Positions 11,459 to 21,567 of a stretch of 64,000 bases of DNA are shown one piece after another. A program made the translations under genes and the position numbers. The DNA lies in contig JAMZAV010000805.1 of NCBI GenBank assembly GCA_024449915.1, positions 1 to 64,000 of the forward strand. Direction: 5' to 3'. The notes under the pieces are model-generated. The model saw nothing but the letters and a program-made list of their open reading frames with translations. It did not search any database and was not told the origin of the DNA. The first letter of the stretch is position 1. Each line of letters starts with the position of its first letter. This DNA is from Sweltsa coloradensis. Taxonomy: Eukaryota > Arthropoda > Insecta > Plecoptera > Chloroperlidae.

Positions 11459-11982
11459 TGCCCAGTTCACATATAGACGTAGTCCTAGTCGTAGTCGTAG
11501 TCACAAGCAATGGTTTTAACAAAGAACTTCGCGTAAAGATGTGTCATTTATTGTCGAAGCTCTTTGGCATTTGGATGTGACATCATCCTCGTTAAACCTT
11601 GATAGAAACGGGAACCGGAAGTAGTCTCTCAACTGACTCTCAACATAGTAGGCCTAACGCAACTGACTTGAGTAGGTAATTGTCTATTTATGTATAGGAT
11701 AATTTATAGCTATAAGTTTTATTGTTTCCTTGTATTTTCTGTATTTTGTCTGTACATCTGTAAATGCCTCTTGCAAAATGTAGATACTAGGCTATGACAA
11801 ACCATTTATTATTATTATCATCTCATTGGTCTGTTGTAAGTGACGTTTTAAGCTCTGATTCGCTCGTCGTAAGATTCATCTTTCTTACGACTGTGACTAA
11901 GACTAAACCATACGACGTGTTCCCTATACTTTACCATTGCTTGTGACTAGAACTACGACTAGGGCTTTATGTGAACTGGGCA
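11459..11982. mobile_element. MITE with TGCCCAGTTCACAT ends and TTA duplication (PIF/Harbinger-like)
   Basis: The left end TGCCCAGTTCACATATAGAC and the right end ATGTGAACTGGGCA are inverted, continuing into GTAGTCCTAGTCGTAGT and its inverse. The trinucleotide TTA lies directly on both sides. Three-base TWA target duplications are typical of PIF/Harbinger elements, so that superfamily is inferred. No transposase is visible. Confidence 0.6.
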
Positions 11983-11984
11983 TT

Positions 11985-12301
11985 AAGGTCGATCGATGCA
12001 TTTTTGCCCGATAACGATAATGGGAAGACGGTACTAACGTTAAGGGCTTCAATGCACAATAACCCGTAAAGTTGTTGTTATTTTGTTGGGGCTATTTCGC
12101 TTACTTTGATTTGATTTATTTCTCACGTCACTCGCATATGAAGAATCTTTCAGCTATCAGCTGTTCCGTTGTCGTTACAGGGATACGGGAATGGGAAGCT
12201 TTATTGTGCACCATGCCGTAAGTTGACATGAGATTAAACTTCCTTCTCGTTATTGTTATTGTTATCGTTCTCATTAATGGGTAATTGTGCATCGACCTTT
12301 A
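11985..12301. mobile_element. MITE directly adjoining the Harbinger-like MITE
   Basis: AAGGTCGATCGATGCATTTT (left) and TGTGCATCGACCTTTA (right) are inverted. Further inside, GATAACGATAATGGG pairs with the TTATTGTTATCGTT region. There is no coding. It shares its left boundary with the neighbouring MITE's target duplication. Confidence 0.55.
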
Positions 12302-12896
12302 CATCTTATGCCTTGTGATCAATTATGAAAGATCTAAGCTCGATGCAGTAGCAATATCATTGACTACTTATTTCACGCATGTAACATGTTCAATGCTCTT
12401 TGGATGAAAGCACCTTGGTTCACCTACACGTTGAATTTGTCTCTAAGCACTTCCGATCAACTCCATTCGGAAACGACTTGGAGGTAACCAATACGACTTG
12501 GCTTACGTGATATATTGGTATCGCCATGTAGGCCCTTCTATTGGGTTCGGTCAAACTTGATATTTAAACTGTCCCATGTCTACACATCAGGCCTATTATA
12601 TGAAGTGCTTGCAGTGGTGGTTTTACGGTGTGCAAGGTTTGACAATGCATACCTGATCAGTCAGCTAAGTAGGCCCTACTTTACCCAATGTTGGAGTTAA
12701 AACACTAACTTGACTTGATTAACTTGAGGTTGAGGGGTAATTGGAAAAGTCTAAAAATACCGGTAATGGTGAAACACATTTTACTACGAATACGATTGCT
12801 CTAAGTAACACGCAAGTAACAGTGCAGCCATGTAGCAGACATCTTTGATGGATTCGGCACAACGAAACAAACAAAAAGCGGAATTCCCAATGAAGA
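12302..12896. other. no gene seen
   Basis: Non-coding sequence with no repeat structure that I could recognise. Confidence 0.4.
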
Positions 12897-13625
12897 GTGT
12901 GGTTATCGTCTCTGCTGCCAATGCAGAAGGTCCAGGGTTCAATTCCTGCTAAAGTCATAAGTTTTTTAACGTCTGATTTGGACTTCAGCCCATCAGTTCT
13001 TGTCTTAGGAATTTGTAAACGGTGACTTTGGAGCCGTGCTAGCAACTATAGATCTACCAACACCACAAAAGCCTTGGCCAAAACCGACGAGTTCAAGACG
13101 ACTCGATCGCAGGTGATGACCGTACCACGAGTGATCGGTAAAGAGCGAGAGAGAGAGAGAGAGAGCATGCAATCCGCCTGTCTGCCTCTGCCAAGCAGCA
13201 GCGTAGACAGACGGGGCATTGGGAGATGTGTTCCTTACGGCTGCCGGCGTGAACTGAGCCCGTAAGGCGGCCGTATCTACGGCGCACACCTAAAATAGAG
13301 AATGAACTTGGCCCGGATGCGCGCGCACGTAATGGCGCAGGCCTCAGTGGTCTTGGTAGATCTATAGGCACATATTAAATTCAAAGTTGTTTTGAATCGG
13401 CCTTGTTGTTTCTGGCGTTGATCCGCAGGTGTTCACACTGTCCATACAACTGATTGCTATATTACCTATTAAAAAATATCAATCTTTGGTTAGTTATCGG
13501 CTCGCTCACTGGTCTATTGCGTCAGGGCCTACAGGGTTGGCTTGGTCGCTTTGATTTACTGTCCTCCACAGAAAATCAGTTAAATATGACTGAGTGGGTA
13601 GACTCTTAATACAAATTTATTTATT
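12897..13625 (+). mobile_element. tRNA-derived SINE, split by a MITE
   Basis: The head carries a pol III B box (GGGTTCAATTCC at about 12934). The body follows the copy at 20697-21115: CGGTGACTTTGGAGCCGT, then TCGGCCTTGTTG, GGTTGGCTTGGTCGCTTTGA, and the 3' end ACTGAGTGGGTAGACTCT with an ATTT-rich tail. A MITE at 13046-13367 interrupts it exactly where the other copy is continuous (TAGCAA...GCACATA). Confidence 0.65.
13046..13367. mobile_element. MITE with CTATAGATCTACCAA ends, nested in a SINE
   Basis: CTATAGATCTACCAA (13046) and TTGGTAGATCTATAG (to 13367) are perfect 15-bp inverted ends. The interior includes an AG microsatellite at about 13145-13165 and GC-rich sequence. The empty site is seen in the SINE at 20697-21115. 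Open frames over it are antisense shadows. Confidence 0.75.
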
Positions 13626-13834
13626 CAATATTCATAGCAAAAATATCTGGCATTATGTAGGGTAGGCCCTACTTGTTATAGCATTTGACTTATATTGCAG
13701 ACCTGCAGCGGTGTCATGGTGGGAGGTGGGGGTGTACGCGAGTATGCGAGTTCTATACAGCATATCCCCAATAAGAAGTAGATACCCCTCATAAAACATA
13801 AATGGTACGGCGACGGTACGGTATGGGTATGGTA

Positions 13835-14181
13835 ACGTTACTTTTGTTAAAATGTAATTTCCATCTACACTACTTATCGGATCAAAATAAAATTAACATA
13901 TTCGTGACCGGACGGACATTCTAGGCCTAAATGATTTGGCCACCTCAGATTTTGTCACCGTTTAGTTTGAAAAAAAAAACTTTCGATTAACTTTAATGTA
14001 ACTATGTAACTTTTTGAACGATTTTGCCACAAAACTAATAGCATTCAATCCAGATCGAAGCTTGCGGATGCTCCAAATTTCAACTCGATCCGAACCTTCG
14101 TTCAAACGTTTTGGCAAGACATAAAAAAAAGACTATTTTTTCCGGCAGTGTCAAATCGAAACGCTCGCTTCGCTCGCTTAA
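13835..14181 (-). mobile_element. Helentron-like element family C, 5' part
   Basis: Matches 40570-40964 closely (ATTTCCATCTACACTACTTA, GACCGGACGGACATTCTA, the CGATTTTGCCACAAAACTAA region) and ends CGCTCGCTTCGCTCGCTTAA, the family C 5' terminus read from the other strand. The hairpin/CTAG end is missing on the left. Confidence 0.7.
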
Positions 14182-14867
14182 AAATACAACAAACAAGATA
14201 AAAACATTTCACAAATAGGCCTAGTTATACATATGGCTGTGTACAGTAAGGGCCTAACAAATTATAAACAATTTTGTTATGAACAAAAATAAAAATACCA
14301 AAAATAGCAGAGAAATTTACATGTTGGGCAGTTGGCATATGAAATATTTGTAAACAGTGAATAACCTTCATTCTACTTATAACTCAAATTGCTGCTGATA
14401 CCCACTGAGTGGGTAGACTTTAAATACAATTTTTAAAATTTATTAATTTAATTTTTAAATTACAATCCAAAAAAACTCTAACTCAAATATTATTTTTTCA
14501 TTTTTTCATTCATTCATACACTCCAGAAATTAACTTGCTAGGCCTCTACACCAAATAAATATAATTCATGTGCTGTTATTAGCCCTATGAAAAATACTAA
14601 AATAAGTTTTACTTAAATTAATATCTAGTATGTAGGGCCTACCCTACCCAAGTTTTAAACCAAGAATTCATCCTCTTCAGAACTTCTTGAAGACTTATTT
14701 TCTAAACAATAAAAAAAATCTTCATTTATAACTAAGAATAGGCCTTAGGGATTCCTGGTACTTTTGCAGTTATGGACCAACTTTTTAACAACTGCGATTT
14801 TAGGGGAAAAATAGGTTGAGGGGGGGGGGGCGCGAAGCGCGTATGTTTTACAATTGGGGCCTATCAT
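14182..14867. other. no gene seen; SINE 3'-end fragment
   Basis: AT-rich. At about 14395-14460 there is CCACTGAGTGGGTAGACTTT with an AT tail, the 3' end of the SINE family of 12897-13625 and 20697-21115. A poly-G run with GCGCGAAGCGCG lies at about 14820-14842. No coding. Confidence 0.45.
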
Positions 14868-14878
14868 CATCATCATTA

Positions 14879-14925
<47 letters not shown>

Positions 14926-15178
14926 GTGGTTCTTTATTGTTCAAACAATCTCAGGTACATTTTTGTCCTGGTATACACAAGGTGGGGTGAGGCCCAAGCC
15001 CAACAAAAGTTTACATTATAACAGCGTGAAAACATAAGTATAGTACACATAGTATTGTAGACAAATTAATCAAATTAACAAAATAATAATAAAGATGAGT
15101 GAGATAACAAAATCAATAAAAGTTTCTATCTATAAAACAAGCAATTGTATGGCAAAATCTTTAAGAGAGAGAGATTGA

Positions 15179-16164
15179 TTACTGCAAAAATCTTCTGACT
15201 ATGTGGCACGTTTGAAGAATGACTGCTTCCTGCATGCTGATGTAGAGATTTGCAGACAGACCCAGGCATTGTAGGCTGGCAGAGAGGGAATATGGTATGA
15301 CTCCAGTGGCTGAGATCACGATAGGCATGACAGTAACAGTTTTCATTTTCCAAATTCTTGTTATTTCTTGACTTAAATTTTGATATCTTTCCACCTTAGT
15401 GTTCTCGGTGTTCTCAATATTTTCACTCATGGGGATCGCAATGTCAATTAGATATGTAATTCTGTTAGATTTATCGCATAAAATGATGTCCGGTTTGTTG
15501 TGGTCTATGGTTTTGTCTGTTATAACCTGTTTATCCCAATACATTATAAATTCTGCATTTTCGATCACAGGTGCAGGAGAATACTTGTAATAAGGAGGTG
15601 GATTGACTAGTAGATGTGCGTTCATTCCTAGATGTTGATAAACTATCTTTGCTACCTGATTATGCCTACTGAGATACCACGTGTTGGCAATTGAAGGACA
15701 CCCAGCTATAACATGGTCTATTGTCTCGGTAAACTTTTTGCATTTTCTACACATATCATTGTCATTGGATTTGATGATGAATTTTTTATAGTTGTTGGTA
15801 TTTATAACCTGATCTTGGATGGCGAACATAAATCCTTCGGTTTCAGCAAACAAATCTCCTTTGTGAATCCATCTAACTGATTTAACAATGTCAATATTTG
15901 GCTTCTGGATGCTTTTCGGGTACCACCCATGAAGTGATTTAGTATTCCAGACATTCATCTTCATATTTAAATCTTCTATGTATATTTCTGGATGGAAAGA
16001 ATCGCCATTTAGCCTGAGGGGAGTTATAGTTTTATCTCGGAGTTTAAGTTCTTGGTGATAATGGAATGTAGATTTAAGAAAGTATGATCTGAGTTTATGA
16101 ACTTGCAAATAGCACAACGACCGAATATTTACCAATCCTCGTCCACCCTTTCCCCGTGGTATAT
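15179..16164 (-). pseudogene. LINE C-terminal part: CCHC zinc knuckle and RLE endonuclease
   Basis: An open frame of just over 300 codons reads from the insertion junction through YIPRGKGGRGLVNIRSLC to a stop at 15179. It contains the knuckle MCRKCKKFTETIDHVIAGCP (C-x2-C-x8-H-x4-C) followed by TWYLSRHNQVAKIV. Then comes the restriction-like endonuclease core KPDIILCDKSNRITYLIDIA (PD...D). This combination marks R2/R4-type LINEs with a C-terminal RLE rather than an N-terminal APE endonuclease. The frame is open here, but the element as a whole is split, so it is called a pseudogene. An APE-type LINE is excluded by the RLE. Confidence 0.75.
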
Positions 16165-16356
16165 ATATGGGTCATTCTCAAACGTAATGACCATATTGAA
16201 AAAAATGCTTGCAAGAAAAAATTATAACATAAAATTGGATGCCTCCTTTAACAATACATTATCCAATAATTTGTTCTTACAGCCCTAAAAGGGTTTAACT
16301 AAAAAAACAAAATTTTTTTACATACAAGCATTTTCATCAATCCAAGCGTACGAAAA

Positions 16357-17472
16357 TGTCATGACTGTTACCGGACATAAAAGTGACAATTGATGTAAGA
16401 AGTTATTTATTAAATCTATATTCATGTGCACAATAGTTTTAGTTACATTATCACACAAAACTAATACATTCAATAAAATATACATTTTTATTTTAATCAC
16501 TTTTTATAATACCAAAATGTCAAGAATGTTACTCAAATTTCAAAACCTGGTAATTAACTTACTAATAATGGACAAATGGCAAATCAAATTTTATCAAGAT
16601 CACTGTTAGCAATGAAGTATTAATATTATAAATAAGATTAAAAATGTGATTAAGTTATTTTAAACTTTAAATAAGACTTAATTTAATAATTAGCTCGGGT
16701 AACGGTGTTGACAAAAAGTAACAGTATTGACAAAAAAGTTACTTTTCTAACAGTAATAATTTTTTTCTAAGATCATGTTGCTTGTTAGTGTACAAATCAG
16801 TCAACCTAAAGATAAAATCCATCTAATCCAACAAGTTTGTGTTGAGTTTAAAGTAAAGAGACACTACGGGTAACGGTCTTGACAAAAAGTAACATTCTTG
16901 ACAAGTGATCACTGAAAATCAATAAAAACAAGTGTTTTGTTACTTTTGAGTATGGCAATGAATTACAACCTCTCCCTTCAAAACACATCTACAGTTGCAG
17001 GAAATTAATGCAGTAATCCACGATGCCCTTGGTAATGTTACTTTTTGAAAGTAACATACCTGACAAGTAACATGCATGACATTTCAACTTCATTAATTCA
17101 TTAGCTGTTAACAATCCCATTTGAAAAAGTAGGGTTATGTTTGCTATGAGCTGGAACTTGATTGTAACTTAACTCAATTGTTAAATAAAATATTAAATAC
17201 AAATTAAATTGTTTTATCTTGGTAACATTCATGACATTGAATTAAAATACTCACCGTTAAAATGTTTACTTTTCAATTTTAAAGAGTTCTCATGTCAAAA
17301 CCACCGCCTGCTCGAATGGGATGAACCCTTTCCCATTCGAGCAGGCGGTGGTCAAAACAAACCAAACTTCCATGATGCCATGTCAGGAGCTGTTCTTCTT
17401 CTTCTTCTAGATTGATCCACTGCCTTCTTGAAAAATTATTTAAACTCTTTTACAATGGTAACAGTCATGACA
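16357..17472. repeat. ten copies of a 15-bp motif GTAAC-N5-TGACA
   Basis: Minus-strand copies are at 16357-16371 and 16518-16532. Plus-strand copies start at 16699, 16718, 16870, 16889, 17051, 17067, 17222 and 17458. The consensus is close to GTAACATTCATGACA. Several sit in pairs spaced 16-19 bp. The left copies and right copies face opposite ways. They could be binding sites for the transposase of the host element; nothing else in the window carries a similar cluster. Confidence 0.75.
17300..17352. repeat. perfect 22-bp inverted repeat, 9-nt loop
   Basis: Left arm 17300-17321 (ACCACCGCCTGCTCGAATGG plus GA) and right arm 17331-17352 are exact reverse complements. The loop is TGAACCCTT. It is GC-rich inside an AT-rich element. 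Confidence 0.9.
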
Positions 17473-17875
17473 TTATTATGATTGCCACATTAGGGACAAA
17501 CACTTTCCACTAGTTATTGTTTGAAAATGTAAATTGTTAAAAAAAGTCACTAACACACAGTTATTAACTGTTATTTCTGCATTAATTCCAATCTAGAGAC
17601 TAAATAAATTTTAGTCTTAAAGTCAAACATTTTACAAAAACACTTCTGGTTTTGAGGATAGGGACATGGGTTTTAACACATTTTGCAATACCCGACATTG
17701 AATTAAAGGTCAACCTTACAAGATAGAAGTGCAAAAATTCATGGAGCTAATAAAAACTATAAGTATTCTGAAAATGTACAACCAAAATTTATGCAAATCA
17801 ATATCTTGATCTAAAAAAAAAATAATATTAAGGTGGGACAGCACAAGGGTCATTTTATTTGAGAATGACCCATAT

Positions 17876-18692
17876 AACCTTTCAGAAGATGCTTTTGGGT
17901 GGTGAGTTCTGAAGAAGGTCATTTGTCTTCTTGTTAAACGATCTAGGTCCATCAAGTCCACATCTGACCACTTCACAATACCAAATGAAAAGGTCAAGAT
18001 TGGTAAAGCCCATGCATTTAATGCCTTGATTTTATAGCTTCCTTTAACATTTGTTTTTAAGATAGTTTTAACTCTATGTTCATACTTTTGTTTAAATACA
18101 TTTTTTAATTCCTTGTGGTTAAGAATAATGTTTTGCCTCATTCCTAGGTATTTGTATCTTTCTTTGCTATTGTTTATGTTCGGAATTTCTTGATCAACAC
18201 CAATTTGGTAATTGTCAGTTTCTTGCAATTTTCCACTTTTCATATGCATTGAAGCACATTTATCTAATCCAAATTCCATATGAATGTCTTCACTGAATAA
18301 TTTTACAATGTCAATTAAAATTTTTAGCTCTTCTTTTGATTTTCCATACATTTTAAAATCATCCATATACAGCAGATGTGTTATCCTTGTCATTATTTCT
18401 TTACGGGTAAGGCGATATCCAGCATTTGTTTGATTTAGTAGCTCTGATACTGGGTTTAATGCGAGACAAAACCATAGAGGGCTAAGGGTGTCCCCCTGGA
18501 AGATCCCTCTCTTTATTGCCATATTTTCAATATTAACAGAATCTGAATTGGTTTTTAGTATTATATTAATTCTCCATGAATTCATTAGATGCTTAAGCAC
18601 CGTTATCAACTGTGGATTTACCTTATACAAATCAAGAACTTTGATTAACCAATCGTGCGGAACCGAATCAAATGCTTTTTGTAATCTATCTA
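17876..18692 (-). pseudogene. LINE reverse transcriptase, palm and thumb part
   Basis: Reads from LQKAFDSVPHDWLIKVLDLY (RT motif A region, catalytic D in AFDS) into an open frame with KRGIFQGDTLSPLWFCLALN (motif B-like QGD...LSP) and THLLYMDDFKMYGKS (YMDD box at about 18358-18369). It continues with FGLDKCASMHMKSGK and YKYLGM. It is the direct continuation of the fingers part at 21568-22757 and of the C terminus at 15179-16164. It is separated from the first by a 2.9 kb insertion just upstream of motif A (VAN | LDRLQKAF) and from the second by the 1.7 kb element. The catalytic residues are intact. The R4/Dong clade is inferred from the wording of motifs B and C. Confidence 0.75.
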
Positions 18693-19572
18693 GGGCGACG
18701 GTCGTCGCCCGGCAGACAAGCGAATGCGGCTGCTAGGCGACACCGAACTCCGGCCCTATATACACCTACCAGAGTTGGGGGGTTTTCAGCTATCTGCACA
18801 CGCCGCCCCGAAAGAGTTACAATCTTGAAACTCGGTATATGACCTGGTATGTGGTCCATGACATACCAAAAAAAAATCAACCCGATCTGACAACTCGTTC
18901 TGTGTTAAAAAAGGCTCTCAACATCGTCAAATTCCTTAAAGCTGGCTGGGTGGGTGGGTGGTGGGTGGCAGTTCTCCGCGGAGAGTTCTTTAGCCTACAG
19001 AGAAACGGTAAATCTTAGAACTATGAAACTTGGACCACACTTAGGTGTATTTCAGACGCAGTGCCTTTTGCTTTCAAAAACCAAAATCGGGTAACAGGGA
19101 CCGGAGAAAATCAAAATTTGGATGAGAATCAAAACGCGTAATTACCAAGGCGTGGGAATTGGTACAAACTTGAAATTTAACATGCTATTAACCATTATAA
19201 ATATCTTGCGTCCAAAACACAAGGGGCTAAATTTGGGATGACCATGGGCCCAAAAATGACAAAAAACATATCTGAACTTTAAGAAATGAATCATTCAAAG
19301 AAAACGCTACAACTGAGATGTTTCAAAACGTGGAATACATTTTGATATCTCTCATTCTTTATCACTTTTGAATATGGAAAGCAAAATTGGTTAACGGGTA
19401 CCGGAAAAAAACCAAAATTATCAAAAGTAGGTAATTCCGTACTCTTATGAATAATACGCTATACCGAGAAAACGGTTCATCTTAGAACTTTGAAACTTGG
19501 GCCACACTCAGATGTACCTCATATAACAAAAACCGGGCAATTGGGACCGGGGAAAATCAAAATCAAAATCAA

Positions 19573-20851
19573 AACGCGTAATTACTCAGGCGTAGTAATT
19601 TGTACAAGCTTGAAATTAAACATGCTCTTAACCATTATAAATACTAGGAAAACGCTTAAGTCCCGCCGCGTTGTTGGATGAGCGTAATTGGTGCATTGAG
19701 CTGCCATGTGTTATGAGGATTTTCTGTTGTTCTGTGACAAAATTATTACAAAGTCGAATAATTTTTTTAAATTAAATTAAATTAAATAAAAAAATTGACT
19801 TTATTTTTTAATTTTTTTTATGAATCGTATTTTAAAAAGGAAAAAATCGTAAAATTGCGATTTTCATAAGAAATAATTATTCAATTGCGCTCAAATTTTA
19901 CAAGAATATATTAATTCATAAAATTAAGGTTCTGTGAAAAATTCATTACAATAGGATAAAGCATGTAGGTGTTATAAGTCAAAGACTTGTTTAAAAAAGA
20001 AAAAACGTGTAAAATTTCGATTTTCATGAGAAATAATTTTTCGATTGCGCTCAAATTTCACACGAATATCTAATTCATAAAATAAAGGTTTTGTGAAAAA
20101 ATCATTAAAATCGAATGAAGCATGTAGGTGTTATAAGTCGAAGAAATATTTTAAAAATTGAAAAAATTCGTAAAATGGCGATTTTCATGAGAAATAATTT
20201 TCCGATTGCGCTCAAAAACGTGGCAGTTCTAAGTTCAGAGATTTCGAAGGTCTCCATAAAATTTCATCGCAATCGGAGTATCGGTTTAGCCGGAATCGTG
20301 TTAACAAACAGACAAAATACAGAAAGAAAGAAAGAAAAAAAAAAAAAAAAAAAAAAAAAACATTCCGGATTTTTTCTCCAGTGTAGTGAAATGGAATCTT
20401 CGCTTCGCTCGCTACGCTCGCTACGCTCATCCAATCAAGTGCTTATGCTAGTGCGTTGGTCTTGTTGTTTAGCGTATCTGCTTCCGATCTAGAAGGGCCA
20501 GGGTTCGATTCCCGCTAAAGTCAGAAGTTTTTTAACTTCTGATTTGGACTTAAGTCTATCAGTTCTTGTCTTAGGAGTTTGTAAACGGTGACTTTGGAGC
20601 CGTCCTAGCAAAATCAAAACGCGTAATTACTCAGGCGTAGTAATTTATATACAAGCTTGAAATTAAACATGCTCTTAACCATTATAAATATCTAGTGCTA
20701 ATGCTAGTGCGTTGGTCTTGTTGTTAGCGTATCTGCTTCCAATGCAGAAGGGCCAGGGTTCGATTCCCGCTCAAGTCAGAAGTTTTTTAACTTCTGATTT
20801 TCTTGTCTTAGGAGTTTGTAAACGGTGACTTTGGAGCCGTCCTAGCAACGA
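19573..20851. repeat. tandem duplication: unknown-element tail plus SINE
   Basis: The segment AATCAAAACGCGTAATTACT...CCATTATAAATA followed by a SINE head occurs at 19573-19643 plus 20435-20610, and again at 20611-20851. The first unit is split by the family A Helentron, so the second provides an empty site. Confidence 0.7.
19644..20434 (-). mobile_element. Helentron-like element family A, complete
   Basis: Read on the minus strand it starts TTGGATGAGCGTAGCGAGCG (with one extra 9-bp GCGTAGCGA unit) and ends ACGCTCATCCAA, AACGCGGCGGGACTTAAGCG, TTTTCCTAG. The neighbouring duplicate at 20680-20697 shows the uninterrupted site, with insertion between A and T and no target duplication. It contains the 160-bp modules. 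Confidence 0.85.
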
Positions 20852-21115
20852 AGCACATAATAAATTTCAGAGTTGTTCTGGATCGGCCTTGTTGATTCTG
20901 GCGTTGATCCGCGGATGTTCGCACTGTCCCATACCACTGATTGATATATTTCCTATTAAAAATATCGATCTTTGGTTGGTTATCGCTCACCTCGTCGATT
21001 GCGTCGGGGCCTGCAGGGTTGGCTTGGTCGCTTTGATTTAAAGTCCCCCACTGAAAATCAGTTATATATTACTGAGTGGGTAGACTCTAAATAAAAATTA
21101 ATTAATTTATTTATT
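20697..21115 (+). mobile_element. tRNA-derived SINE, full length
   Basis: The tRNA-like head has an A-box-like TAGTGCGTTGGTC and a B box GGGTTCGATTCC. The body has CGGTGACTTTGGAGCCGTCC and GGTTGGCTTGGTCGCTTTGA. The 3' end ACTGAGTGGGTAGACTCT is followed by an AT-rich tail. A partial copy of the same family lies at 20440-20610 and a split one at 12897-13625. Confidence 0.7.
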
Positions 21116-21241
21116 TAAGGGGTATCTTTGGGGGGACCGTGGGCCCAAAAATGTAAAAAAACAACTCTGAACTTAACAAATTTAATCCATTCAAAGTCCA
21201 ACATTCACACCTTGATAGCGAACGAACAACAAAAAGTTGTG

Positions 21242-21567
21242 ATATCCCCCCAAAATACAAAAATTTGTAAAAAAGAAGGCAGCCAAGCTCTCCTTCAAAA
21301 GTCTTCGGCTGTGAATGCTGTGAGATATAGAAGTTGAGCCAAGCTTTTTATTCTTTCTCCCTAGTTTCGCTTTGAAAATATGTAAGATCATTTCGCCTGT
21401 TGACGAGCGCCAAGCCAACGATTTTTGTGGTAAAAAAAGTAAAATTTTTAAACTCGAAATCATAAAAAATGACTTGGCCATTGTCTCACAGCATTCACAG
21501 CCGAAGACTTTTGAAGGAGAGCTTGGCTGCCTTCTTTTTTACAAATTTTTGTATTTTGGGGGGATAT
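21242..21567. mobile_element. foldback MITE with about 83-bp arms
   Basis: The arms start ATATCCCCCCAAAATACAAA (21242) and end TTTGTATTTTGGGGGGATAT (21567), running through AAGGCAGCCAAGCTCTCCTT and CACAGCATTCACAGCCGAAG. The centre of about 160 bp matches the element at 1575-1850 in reverse. It adjoins the RT fingers fragment at 21568. Confidence 0.8.

Larger units (their letters stand above)
16169..17871. mobile_element. 1.7 kb TIR element with ten GTAAC-N5-TGACA motifs
   Basis: The left end GGGTCATTCTCAAACGTAAT (16169) and right end TTTGAGAATGACCC (to 17871) are inverted repeats of about 24 bp with an internal TAATGACC/GGTCATT palindrome. ATAT lies on both sides (16165-16168, 17872-17875). 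Removing the element restores the LINE frame (SERLY then YIPRG). The interior has ten copies of GTAAC-N5-TGACA, a 22-bp perfect hairpin, and no long open frame. The superfamily is unknown to me. Confidence 0.75.
18693..21241. mobile_element. composite block inserted into the LINE
   Basis: About 2.5 kb of non-LINE sequence interrupts the RT frame. It contains near-repeats of one unknown element: AAACGGTAAATCTTAGAACT (about 19006) versus AAACGGTTCATCTTAGAACT (about 19463), AATCAAAACGCGTAATTAC (three times) and GGGCCCAAAAATG (twice, about 19248 and 21142). Nested in it are a family A Helentron and two partial or complete SINEs. No coding is recognisable. Confidence 0.5.

Noticed and set aside
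13145..13165. AG microsatellite as a regulatory GAGA site
   Set aside because: It lies inside a nested MITE; no nearby gene would use it.
13005..13371. Overlapping open frames of 92-94 codons with LSLSL runs
   Set aside because: They read through an AG microsatellite and a MITE nested in a SINE.
16699..17472. Regularly spaced GTAAC/TGACA motifs as a CRISPR array
   Set aside because: Motifs are 15 bp, irregularly spaced, on both strands, and lie inside a eukaryotic transposon. Not CRISPR.
20115..20492. Recurring small frames reading RSIGLAGIVLT and similar
   Set aside because: Repeated translations of family A Helentron DNA, differing by frameshifts and ending in poly-Lys from poly-A. There is no sign of protein-level constraint.
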